Positions 25,093 through 33,493 of a stretch of 45,540 bases of DNA are shown in pieces (position 1 is the first letter of the stretch; every line of letters starts with the position of its first letter). The stretch covers positions 356 to 45,895 of the forward strand of contig DIYI01000003.1 of assembly GCA_002428965.1 (NCBI GenBank). Reading direction: 5' to 3'. The notes under the pieces were generated by a model, which worked only from the letters and a program-made list of their open reading frames with translations, was not told the DNA's origin and ran no database searches. The position numbers and the translations under genes were made by a program. The stretch comes from Jejuia sp. UBA6058 (GTDB lineage: Bacteria; Bacteroidota; Bacteroidia; Flavobacteriales; Flavobacteriaceae).

Positions 25093-26652
25093 ATGAGTTC
25101 TAAAAAAGGACTTGTTATCCGAATTGCAGCTATAGTAGCTTTAGGCGGATTTCTTTTGGGTTTTGATGCCTCTGTGATTTCCGGTGTAGTAAAATTTATC
25201 GAGCCAGAATTCAACCTCACTAAAATGCAATTAGGTTGGGCAGTTAGTTCCATAACGTTGGCTGCAGGTTTTGGCATGTTGGTAGCTGGTCCTATGAGCG
25301 ATGTTTACGGCAGAAGAAAAATACTTAAATATGCAGCACTATTATTTACCGTTTCTGCTTTAGGTTCTGCGCTTGCCGGAACGTTTTTCTGGCTTATTGT
25401 TTTTAGAATGGTTGGAGGGCTAGCAGTTGGCGCAGCACTTATTATAGCTCCTATGTACATTGCAGAAGTCGCGCCTCCAAACAAAAGAGGGCAATTAGTT
25501 TCCTTCAATCAATTGAATATAGTTATTGGCATTTCAGTAGCCTTTTTCACGAATTATTTGATTCTAAAATGGGGGAATTCAGATGCTGAATGGGCAAAAA
25601 GCATTGGTTTAGGCAAATGGAACTGGCGCTGGATGCTCGGTTTAGAGGCCTTACCTGCAATATTTTACTTTTTGGGTCTTTTCATTGTTCCTAGAAGCCC
25701 TCGTTGGCTTATGGCAAAAGATAAAAAAGAGGAAGCCTTAACTGTTATGAGAAAGGTAGTTTCAGAAAAAGAAGCTTTAAGTCAAATTAAGGAAGTAGAG
25801 AAAAGTATTTATGACGATCAGCAAAAACAAAAATCGCGCTTAGGCGATTTATTCAAAAAGTCAATGCGAAAAGTATTGATCATTGGTGCTATTGTTGGCG
25901 TTTTTCAGCAATTAGTCGGTATAAATGCTGTATTATTCTATGCGCCAATGATTTTTGAGCAAACAGGCATTGGTACAGATGCATCTTTCATTCAAGCAGC
26001 TTTAGTTGGACTTACAAACCTTGGTTTTACTATAATAGCAATGTTAGCTATTGACAAATTTGGAAGAAAACCACTATTGATAATAGGAATGATTGGTATC
26101 GCAATCTGTCTATTTTTATTGAGTTACGGATTTAACGATGCTACCTATGTTTTAAATGCAGAAGCCATTGCAAACCTACCTGCTGAAATTGACAAAACAC
26201 AAATTTCTGTAATTCAGGATAAAGTATTTAACAACGATTTAGAGTTTAAAGAAGCCTTGGTTTCAACCTTAGGAGAAACCGTAGCAGCAACTCATGAAGC
26301 TACTTTGGTCACAGCTTCGGCAAAAATGAACACCATTTTAATTCTTATAGGAATTATTGGTTTTGTGGGTGCTTTTGCAATGTCAATTGGTCCTGTAATG
26401 TGGGTCCTCTTTTCTGAATTGTTCCCTACAAACATTAGGGGAATCGCTATAACAGTAGTAGGGTTAATCAATCTAGTTGTGGCATTTTTGGTGCAACTAC
26501 TTTTCCCATGGGAGCTAGCAGCTCTAGGCAATGCGATGACCTTTTTACTCTTCGGAGTTTTTGCGGTGATTGGTTTAATACTAATCTGGAGAAATGTTTC
26601 TGAAACTAAAGGCAAATCATTAGAAGAATTAGAAAAAGAATTAATACAATAA
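25093..26652 (+). CDS. Sugar porter (MFS) sugar/proton symporter
   Basis: The 519-residue protein has 12 predicted membrane segments and the full sugar-porter signatures: GFDASVISG in TM1, DVYGRRK after TM2, PRSPRWL after TM6, FQQLVGINAVLFYAP in TM7, DKFGRKP after TM8 and PVMWVLFSELFPTNIRG in TM10. A loop of about 65 polar residues (roughly 350-415) before TM10 is longer than in XylE. It should import a sugar or glycoside across the inner membrane, giving a second importer beside the RhaT homologue. A 93-bp gap upstream contains TATCTTTT (25057-25064), a weak -7 candidate. Confidence 0.9.
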   Translation: MSSKKGLVIRIAAIVALGGFLLGFDASVISGVVKFIEPEFNLTKMQLGWAVSSITLAAGFGMLVAGPMSDVYGRRKILKYAALLFTVSALGSALAGTFFWLIVFRMVGGLAVGAALIIAPMYIAEVAPPNKRGQLVSFNQLNIVIGISVAFFTNYLILKWGNSDAEWAKSIGLGKWNWRWMLGLEALPAIFYFLGLFIVPRSPRWLMAKDKKEEALTVMRKVVSEKEALSQIKEVEKSIYDDQQKQKSRLGDLFKKSMRKVLIIGAIVGVFQQLVGINAVLFYAPMIFEQTGIGTDASFIQAALVGLTNLGFTIIAMLAIDKFGRKPLLIIGMIGIAICLFLLSYGFNDATYVLNAEAIANLPAEIDKTQISVIQDKVFNNDLEFKEALVSTLGETVAATHEATLVTASAKMNTILILIGIIGFVGAFAMSIGPVMWVLFSELFPTNIRGIAITVVGLINLVVAFLVQLLFPWELAALGNAMTFLLFGVFAVIGLILIWRNVSETKGKSLEELEKELIQ

Positions 26653-26672
26653 AGTTTTAAATTTTTATTTAA

Positions 26673-29159
26673 GTGAAAAACATCAGTCAAGAAGAAAAAG
26701 AGTTTTTAAGTAGTGTTGGTGAAATCGCCAATGAAAAAACCGTTTTTGATTTAAGTGGAAACAATTGGCAATTTGAGGGCATAAGACCTGGAGAAGGCCA
26801 AAAGATTGGATTCCATGAATTAAATTTTGATATCACAGGAGATTCATTCAATTGGAGTTTTGCAAAAGTACCCGGTGATGTATATACCGATTTATGGCGC
26901 GCTGGTAGAATTGAGGATCCACATTTTGGACGTAACAGCTTAAAAGCAAAATGGGTACCTGAGCATGAATGGTGGTACAAACGCCAATTTGATGTCCCTA
27001 AGGAAATGTTCCAAAAACATATTCAATTGGTGTTTGATGGCGTTGATTTTGGTTGTGATGTTTGGTTGAATGGCGAGTTTTTAGGCTCTCATGAAGGCAT
27101 GTTTTCAAAATTTAAGTTTGATGTTTCAGACATTATCCGCTTTGAAAAATTGCGCTTCGGCACCAATGTATTGATGATTCGTTTACACCCTGCACCACGT
27201 CGCTACAGTCAAGTGGCCGGAAGAAAACCCGCGTGGCATGGTGACTATTGGGTGGCATTACCTCCAACTGGCATTTGGAAACCCGTGTTCTTGGAAGCCA
27301 TGGGTAAGGTTACTGTCGAGGATACCTATGTAAAACCAACGTTAACTTCTGATACATCGGCAAAATTAGATATTGAGGTTGAACTTTTAAATCACGAAGT
27401 ATCAAAAAAAGTGGTAAATGTTGAAGTTGAAATTAAAGGAAAAAACTTTGAATCTAAAGCTTACAACACCATAAACAAAACCGTTGAAGTTTCAGAAGGC
27501 ATAAATAACTTAGAACTCAGTTTAGACGTGGAAGACGCCAAATTGTGGTGGCCCTGGGATTTAGGCGATCAAAACTTGTATACTGCCAAAGTAACGGTGA
27601 CTGAAGGTGATGGTATTTTATTGGATACCACCGATACCAGTTTTGGGATTCGCGAGGTAAAAATGGCGCACAACCCTGGTTTTACTAAAGATCAAGTTGA
27701 AAACCCTTGGACCGTTATGATAAACGGAAAACGCCATTTTATGCGCTCGGGCACATGGGGCGGACCACCAGATATTTTCATGGGGCGTGCCCATAAAAGC
27801 AAGTATAAAGAGTTGATTCACTTAGCAAAAGAGTCCAACTTCAATAACCTTAGAATTTTTGGTTGGCATCCTGAGGAAATTCCATATTTCTACGAATTAT
27901 GTAATGAAGCTGGTATTACCGTTTGGCAAGATGTATTGCCCTTAGCTAGTTTGTCGTTACCCAAAGATCAAGAATTTAAGGATGCGGTTTTTGCAGAAGC
28001 TATTGCCTCTGTAAAGGAACAGCGTAATCATCCCTGTATTGTGTTACTGGAAGGCTCCGAGGAGTTATTTATGACCGCTTCAGACCCGCAACATAATTTG
28101 CAATTTGTTAATGAATTGGGAGAAGCCATCAAACCATATACACCTTTGCACTATATTCCTTCTTCGCCTTTAAGTGATGAAGTTGGACTGAATTTAGGCT
28201 TTAAACCAAACGAGAGTTTCCACGCCAATGATTTATTTTATGGTGAAGGCGAATTCGTTATGGAAGATTATTTCCCAAGTTTGGATTATGCTGTTATTCC
28301 TGAATTGGCGATTTCTTCCTGTCCAAATATCGACAGCATCAAAAAATTTATTCCTGCCGATGAAATTTGGCCTCCTGGACCAAGTTGGGGTCATCATTGG
28401 ACAGACTTTGATGCGTTGCGAACTTTAAATTTTGAAGTTTTAGGCGATCAAAGTAGAGATGGATTGGAAAAATTTGTTGAGGCTACCCAAGTGGCACAAG
28501 GTGTTATTTTTCAATATGCGTTAGAACATTTTAGAACCAGAAAACCTAAAACCAGTGCTATTTGCATCTGTCACTATATCACCTTTGCACCAGATATGAA
28601 ATGGGGCATTGTGGATTACTATCAGGAGAAAAAATTGTCTTTTGATCATGTTAGAAAAGCATATCAACCAGTACTACTCACCATGAAACATTACAGCAGA
28701 CGCTGGAAACCAGAAGAAACCTTCAACGGTGAATTATGGGTAGTGAATGATTTCTACAAAACATTTAACGATTGTAAAATTTATATAAAATTTTTAGACA
28801 ACTCAAAAGCAGTCATCAAGGAAGAAAGTTTTGACGTTTCGGAAATAAAAGAGGACAGTGCTTCAAAATATGTTGATATTTCCTGTGAGGTGCCCGGAAA
28901 AATTGGCGATAGATTCTATGTGGAAATGACTTTAGTGGGTTCCGAAGGAAATATACTTTCTGAGAATGACTATTTCATGTTGGTTGCCGATAGAGACAAG
29001 GACAAAAAAGAGTTGAGAGCCATCGGTTTAGAGGCCTTTGAAATTAAACATAAGTATGGTTGGGCAAACTATTTTAGATATTACCCGAGTTTAGGCGCAG
29101 AAGAAGGGGCTCAAGAAGCTGATGAAGCAATGCCTATTGCACGAGGATTTGAAAATTAA
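26673..29159 (+). CDS. Cytoplasmic GH2 glycoside hydrolase, beta-mannosidase-like
   Basis: The 828-residue protein starts with GTG and lacks a signal peptide. It has a GH2 sugar-binding domain (about 25-210), an immunoglobulin-like domain (about 213-325) and a TIM-barrel domain (about 330-640), followed by a C-terminal beta domain. Motifs such as WYKRQFDVPK, FDGVDFGCDVWLNG and LRIFGWHPEE match the beta-mannosidase branch. The acid/base region reads LLEGSEELF, so E464 aligns with the catalytic acid, but the usual Asn before it is Glu. The nucleophile would be E544 in VIPELAIS. It would cleave a glycoside after import. Exact linkage is unknown. Confidence 0.85.
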   Translation: MKNISQEEKEFLSSVGEIANEKTVFDLSGNNWQFEGIRPGEGQKIGFHELNFDITGDSFNWSFAKVPGDVYTDLWRAGRIEDPHFGRNSLKAKWVPEHEWWYKRQFDVPKEMFQKHIQLVFDGVDFGCDVWLNGEFLGSHEGMFSKFKFDVSDIIRFEKLRFGTNVLMIRLHPAPRRYSQVAGRKPAWHGDYWVALPPTGIWKPVFLEAMGKVTVEDTYVKPTLTSDTSAKLDIEVELLNHEVSKKVVNVEVEIKGKNFESKAYNTINKTVEVSEGINNLELSLDVEDAKLWWPWDLGDQNLYTAKVTVTEGDGILLDTTDTSFGIREVKMAHNPGFTKDQVENPWTVMINGKRHFMRSGTWGGPPDIFMGRAHKSKYKELIHLAKESNFNNLRIFGWHPEEIPYFYELCNEAGITVWQDVLPLASLSLPKDQEFKDAVFAEAIASVKEQRNHPCIVLLEGSEELFMTASDPQHNLQFVNELGEAIKPYTPLHYIPSSPLSDEVGLNLGFKPNESFHANDLFYGEGEFVMEDYFPSLDYAVIPELAISSCPNIDSIKKFIPADEIWPPGPSWGHHWTDFDALRTLNFEVLGDQSRDGLEKFVEATQVAQGVIFQYALEHFRTRKPKTSAICICHYITFAPDMKWGIVDYYQEKKLSFDHVRKAYQPVLLTMKHYSRRWKPEETFNGELWVVNDFYKTFNDCKIYIKFLDNSKAVIKEESFDVSEIKEDSASKYVDISCEVPGKIGDRFYVEMTLVGSEGNILSENDYFMLVADRDKDKKELRAIGLEAFEIKHKYGWANYFRYYPSLGAEEGAQEADEAMPIARGFEN

Positions 29160-29162
29160 ATT

Positions 29163-29927
29163 ATGTTTGAGTACAAGAAAGATAATAGACTAGGCATTGT
29201 AACGTTGGACAAAGCTCCTGCCAATAGTTATGATATTCACTTTTTCAATGAGTTTATCAAATTACTAAAGGACATTGAAAAAGACAAGGATATTGCTGTG
29301 GTATTGATAAAAAGTGCAATTCCAAAGTTTTTTTGTGCAGGGGCAGATATCAAAGTTTTCAGCAAAAACACTCCAGAAGAAAATCAAAAAATGGTAGTGA
29401 TGGCCAATAAAGTGGCTAAAACTTTAGCAAAAAGTCCTAAAATTATTGTTGCTTTTTTAAACGGACACACTCTTGGTGGAGGTCTGGAATTGGCTATGGC
29501 TTGCGATATACGAGTCGCCTCAAAAAAACAATTTTTGTTAGGGCTTCCTGAAGTTAATTTAGGTTTAATGCCTGGAAATGGTGGCATTCCAAAATTAGTA
29601 CAACTTGTTGGCAGTTCACGAGCGTTTGAGCTTTTGGTTTCTGGAGGTACATTTTCTTCAGAAGAAGCTTTTCAATTTGGACTAGTTTCTAAACTTTTTG
29701 ATGAAGATACCGCAGAAGCAGAAGCTTTAGCCTATGTTCAAAAATTGTCTTTGGGACCTAAAAAAGCAATGTCTGCTATAAAACAAACCATAAGAAAAGG
29801 GTATGGCATGCCATTAAAAGAATTCTTAAATCTAGAAAAAACAAACGTAAATAAACTATACGATACTTTTGACGCAAAAGAAGGCTTTAATGCTTTTGTA
29901 GAAAAACGCAAACCAAATTTTGAATAA
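29163..29927 (+). CDS. Enoyl-CoA hydratase/isomerase (crotonase family)
   Basis: The 254-residue protein has the crotonase oxyanion-hole segments (FFCAGADIK near 56-64 and GHTLGGGLE near 101-109). Both glutamates of genuine hydratases are present (E109 in GGGLELAM and E130 in LPEVNLG). It should add water to, or remove it from, a CoA thioester, or carry out a related C-C lyase reaction. It follows the GH2 gene by 3 bp. Together with the CoA-transferases it is direct evidence that the locus handles an acyl-CoA intermediate. Confidence 0.9.
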   Translation: MFEYKKDNRLGIVTLDKAPANSYDIHFFNEFIKLLKDIEKDKDIAVVLIKSAIPKFFCAGADIKVFSKNTPEENQKMVVMANKVAKTLAKSPKIIVAFLNGHTLGGGLELAMACDIRVASKKQFLLGLPEVNLGLMPGNGGIPKLVQLVGSSRAFELLVSGGTFSSEEAFQFGLVSKLFDEDTAEAEALAYVQKLSLGPKKAMSAIKQTIRKGYGMPLKEFLNLEKTNVNKLYDTFDAKEGFNAFVEKRKPNFE

Positions 29928-29950
29928 TTACAACTTCAACTAAATACATT

Positions 29951-31408
29951 ATGAGTAAAACTAATATAGATCACTATCCTTGTTATATAAACGGAGAATG
30001 GTTAGACAGCAGTAAAAGAGATGTTATTGAAGTAGAAAACCCAGCAAATAATGAAGTTTTCGCAACAGTAACAGCGTGTACAAAATACGATGTACAATAT
30101 GCTTTGGAAACTTCTGAAAAAGCACAAAAATCATGGGCTTTAATCCCAGCAAATACTCGGGCGGGTTACATTTATGAAATTACCACGAAACTTAAAGCAG
30201 AACGTGAACATTTTGCAAAACTTCTAGTGATGGAGCAGGGTAAAACCTATGCCGAAGCATTGGGAGAAGTTGACGACACGATCACTTACATGACTTATTC
30301 TGCAGAAGGTGCACGACGCATTCAAGGTGCTATTTTTCCAGCAGAAGCACCTAATAAAAGATTGTCCATTTACAAAGTACCTTTTGGCGTTACAGTCGGT
30401 CTTTGTGCCTTTAATTATCCTTTGGCATTAATCGGTAGAAAATTGGGACCAGCTTTGGCTACTGGCAATACCATGATTATTAAACCTCATGAACTCACGC
30501 CAATTACTGCTTCTGAGTTTTGTAGATTGGTTGATGAGACGAGCATCCCAAAAGGCGTTGTAAATATGGTATCCACCAAAACCGCCGATGCCGCATCACT
30601 TTTAGTGGAAAGCCCAATTACTAAATTAATTTCCCTTACAGGAAGCACTAGGGCGGGAAAAGCCATGTATCGTGCAGCCGCTGACAATATCACAGAACTT
30701 ATTTTGGAATTGGGTGGAAAAGCGCCGTTTATAGTTTGTGCAGACGCCGATATCGATAAGGCGGTTGAGGCCGCAATTATCTCAAGGTACGCCAATTGCG
30801 GTCAAGTTTGTATTTGCAACGAAATGGTGTTTGTAGATGAAAAGATTGCAGATGAGTTTACTGAAAAAGTAATTAAAAGAAGTCAGCAAATTAAAGTTGG
30901 TGATCCTTTTGATGCTTCGGTGAATATGGGACCCAACGTGAGCAAATTAGGTTTGGAAAGAGTAGATCAATTAGTAAAACAAAACATTGATCAAGGTGCG
31001 GAATTATTAATGGGTGGCGGAAGACCTGATGGTGCTTATTTTGAAAAAGGGAATTGGTATGCGCCGACTATCCTGGGCAACGTGAAAGGGGATCATGCCA
31101 CAGTTAGCCAAGAATTATTTGCTCCCGTAATGCCTATTGTAAAAGTCTCTGGTTTTGAAGAGGCCGTTGCTTTAGCCAATGATAGAGAGGAAGGTTTATC
31201 CGCGTATTTATATTCTAACGATTACAGAGTTCATCAAAAGGCCATTGATACTATGGAAGTAGGTACGATTTTCATCAATCAGATGATTATTGGAAATATC
31301 CAAGGGTATCATTCTGGGCATAAAACCTCTGGAACCGCTGGTGAAGATGGCGTTTACGGATTAGATCATTACCTGCAAAAAAGAACTATTTATTTGAATT
31401 ACGAATAA
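29951..31408 (+). CDS. NAD(P)-dependent aldehyde dehydrogenase, AldA-like
   Basis: The 485-residue protein is a complete aldehyde dehydrogenase with general base E253 (LELGGKAP) and catalytic C287 (NCGQVCICN). It resembles E. coli AldA, the lactaldehyde/glycolaldehyde dehydrogenase, along its length. Shared features include the KGVVNMV region, the tail G.DG..GL.HYLQ and the final YL. Oxidation of a short 2-hydroxyaldehyde, such as one released by deoxysugar degradation, is plausible. Succinate semialdehyde or aromatic aldehydes remain alternatives. It lies 23 bp after the hydratase gene. Confidence 0.88.
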   Translation: MSKTNIDHYPCYINGEWLDSSKRDVIEVENPANNEVFATVTACTKYDVQYALETSEKAQKSWALIPANTRAGYIYEITTKLKAEREHFAKLLVMEQGKTYAEALGEVDDTITYMTYSAEGARRIQGAIFPAEAPNKRLSIYKVPFGVTVGLCAFNYPLALIGRKLGPALATGNTMIIKPHELTPITASEFCRLVDETSIPKGVVNMVSTKTADAASLLVESPITKLISLTGSTRAGKAMYRAAADNITELILELGGKAPFIVCADADIDKAVEAAIISRYANCGQVCICNEMVFVDEKIADEFTEKVIKRSQQIKVGDPFDASVNMGPNVSKLGLERVDQLVKQNIDQGAELLMGGGRPDGAYFEKGNWYAPTILGNVKGDHATVSQELFAPVMPIVKVSGFEEAVALANDREEGLSAYLYSNDYRVHQKAIDTMEVGTIFINQMIIGNIQGYHSGHKTSGTAGEDGVYGLDHYLQKRTIYLNYE

Positions 31409-31417
31409 TCAACTATT

Positions 31418-31867
31418 ATGCATATAAAATCACAGTTTTACGAAGATTACCAATTAGGCCATAAAAGAGAAACTTTAGGGCGCACCATAACGGAAACTGA
31501 TTTTGTGGTACATGCAGGACATACGGGCGATTATTTCCCTCATCATATGGATGCTGAATGGTGTAAAACCCAGCCATTTAAACAACGTATTGCCCATGGT
31601 ACATTAACATTTGCAGTAGGTATTGGAATGACGGCTACTGAAATTAATCCAGAGGCGTTCTCAAAAGGATATGATAGATTACGCTTTATAAAACCAGTGC
31701 ATATTGGCGATACCATAAGAGTTGTAGTTACCATTTCCGAGAAAAAAGATTCAAAACATAAGCATCTAGGACATGTTAACGAACACGTTGAGATATTCAA
31801 CCAAAAAGATGAATTGGTTTTGGTATGCGACCATATTCTTTTAGCTAAAAAGAAAGTATACCACTAA
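31418..31867 (+). CDS. MaoC-like hot-dog (R)-specific dehydratase/hydratase
   Basis: The 149-residue protein shows the MaoC hydratase motif TGDYFPHHMD, with the catalytic pair D38 and H43, followed by IAHGTLTF. It acts on CoA (or ACP) thioesters, adding or removing water with R stereochemistry, opposite to crotonase-type hydratases. Having both types in one operon suggests two successive hydration or dehydration steps, or an epimerisation. MaoC hydratases pair with family III CoA-transferases in other pathways (for example mesaconyl-CoA handling in the 3-hydroxypropionate bicycle), which supports a real functional link. Confidence 0.88.
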   Translation: MHIKSQFYEDYQLGHKRETLGRTITETDFVVHAGHTGDYFPHHMDAEWCKTQPFKQRIAHGTLTFAVGIGMTATEINPEAFSKGYDRLRFIKPVHIGDTIRVVVTISEKKDSKHKHLGHVNEHVEIFNQKDELVLVCDHILLAKKKVYH

Positions 31868-31895
31868 ACAGAACAACACAAACTAAACAGAAACT

Positions 31896-33458
31896 ATGAA
31901 ACTATTCAAATTGTTATTTTTAGCGTTATTAATGCTTTCCTGTAATAACAAAACTGAAAAAAAGCCAGAAAGCAAAGAACCAACAAGGGATATAATATCT
32001 TACCAAGCTGATTGGGAATCCCTAAAACAACATCAGACTCCAGATTGGTTTCTAGATGCAAAATTCGGTATTTATTGCCATTGGGGTCCTTACTCGGTTC
32101 CAGCGCACAAAACAGAATGGTATTCGCATTGGATGTATGTAAATGAGAACAATCCCGAGGCGAAAAATGGAAAAGCGCATCCAATTTATGATCATCATGT
32201 TAAGACTTACGGTTCTTTAGACAAATTTGGCTACAAGGATTTTATCCCCATGTTTACCGCTGAAAAATTTGATCCTGTAGAATGGGCAGACTTATTTAAA
32301 AAGTCAGGAGCTAAATTCGCAGGCCCAGTATCTGAGCATGCAGATGGTTTTGCCATGTGGGATAGCGACATTACAGAATGGGACGCCAAGGAAATGGGAC
32401 CTAAACGAGACGTTATGGGTGAACTTGCAAAAGAAATTAGAAAACGAGATATGAAGTTTATTGCTACATTTCATAGGCATTGGCTATTAGCTTGGTATCC
32501 CACTTGGGATGAAACCACGGACGCTTTTGATCCAAAATACGCAGGACTTTATGGTCCTAAAATGCAAAAAGGCGACTTTATTTACCCTAGAGACAGGCAT
32601 GACATTGATAGCGGTTTGGAAAAATATTACCCAATGGCGCCAGAAGAATTTAATAAAGATTGGTTGGCAAGACTAAAGGAAATTATTGATAAATATGATC
32701 CCGATATGGTCTGGTTTGACAATAAGATGGATGTAATTGGTGAGCAGTATAGAAAGGAATTCTTAAAATACTATTACAACCATGGCTTAAAAAACAATCA
32801 GGATGTAGTTTCAACCTATAAATTTTACGATTTTGCTCCAGGTAGTGCAGTGCTAGATCTTGAACGTGCCAGAATGAGTGAAAAGAAAGATTTTCCTTGG
32901 TTGACTGACGATTCTATCGATTGGAAAGCTTGGTCCCACATTAGCAATCCAGATTACAAATCTACAAATAGACTCATTGATTTTTTAGTAGATGTAGTGA
33001 GTAAAAATGGAGCTGTTCTTCTAAATATTACCCCAAGAGCAGACGGTTCTATTCCAGAACCAGTTAAAGAACGCCTTTTAGAAATGGGAGAATGGTTAAA
33101 GATAAATGGTGAAGCTATTTATGGCACACGAACTTTTAAGATTTATGGTGAAGGTGATGCCAAAGTTGTGGAGGGTCATTTAAGCGAACGCAGCAATGCC
33201 GATAACACTTCAAAAGATATCCGATTCACTACTAAAGACAATAACTTGTATGCTATCGCTTTAGATTGGCCAGAAAACAATGAATTAGTAATTACATCAT
33301 TCAAAAAAGGAAATAGCCTTCTAACTGAAGATATAAAATCTATCGACTTACTGGGTAGCGAGAGCAAGTTAAGGTTTGAAGTTAAAGAAGATGGTTTACA
33401 AATAAAACTTCCAGAAAAAACAGGTGATTATGCACATGCCTTTAAATTCAATTTTTAA
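31896..33458 (+). CDS. GH29-like alpha-L-fucosidase family lipoprotein
   Basis: The 520-residue protein has a lipoprotein signal (LLFLALLMLSC, C16) and a GH29-type barrel. Features include WFLDAKFGIYCHWGPYSVPA, the GFAMWDSDITEWDAKEMGP stretch and the nucleophile aspartate D275 in DMVWFDN. The canonical KHHDGF sugar-binding motif reads SEHADGF (146-152), so a histidine that contacts fucose is replaced. Substrate may therefore differ from simple fucosides. It is exported, unlike the GH2 enzyme, and could trim a glycan at the cell surface or in the periplasm before import by the porters in the same operon. Confidence 0.85.
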   Translation: MKLFKLLFLALLMLSCNNKTEKKPESKEPTRDIISYQADWESLKQHQTPDWFLDAKFGIYCHWGPYSVPAHKTEWYSHWMYVNENNPEAKNGKAHPIYDHHVKTYGSLDKFGYKDFIPMFTAEKFDPVEWADLFKKSGAKFAGPVSEHADGFAMWDSDITEWDAKEMGPKRDVMGELAKEIRKRDMKFIATFHRHWLLAWYPTWDETTDAFDPKYAGLYGPKMQKGDFIYPRDRHDIDSGLEKYYPMAPEEFNKDWLARLKEIIDKYDPDMVWFDNKMDVIGEQYRKEFLKYYYNHGLKNNQDVVSTYKFYDFAPGSAVLDLERARMSEKKDFPWLTDDSIDWKAWSHISNPDYKSTNRLIDFLVDVVSKNGAVLLNITPRADGSIPEPVKERLLEMGEWLKINGEAIYGTRTFKIYGEGDAKVVEGHLSERSNADNTSKDIRFTTKDNNLYAIALDWPENNELVITSFKKGNSLLTEDIKSIDLLGSESKLRFEVKEDGLQIKLPEKTGDYAHAFKFNF

Positions 33459-33493
33459 AATCTATATTTTATTGAAAAAAGGTCCTGCACTTT

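Noticed and set aside
29163..31408. Ferulate/coumarate degradation (hydratase-lyase plus vanillin dehydrogenase)
   Set aside because: The two enzyme families fit, but there is no aromatic acid CoA ligase, no ring-cleavage gene and many sugar genes. The aldehyde dehydrogenase resembles AldA more. It cannot be excluded.
33459..33493. Terminator between the GH29-like and lactonase genes
   Set aside because: Only AAAAAG/CTTTTT can pair, across an 8-nt loop, which is too weak to support a call.
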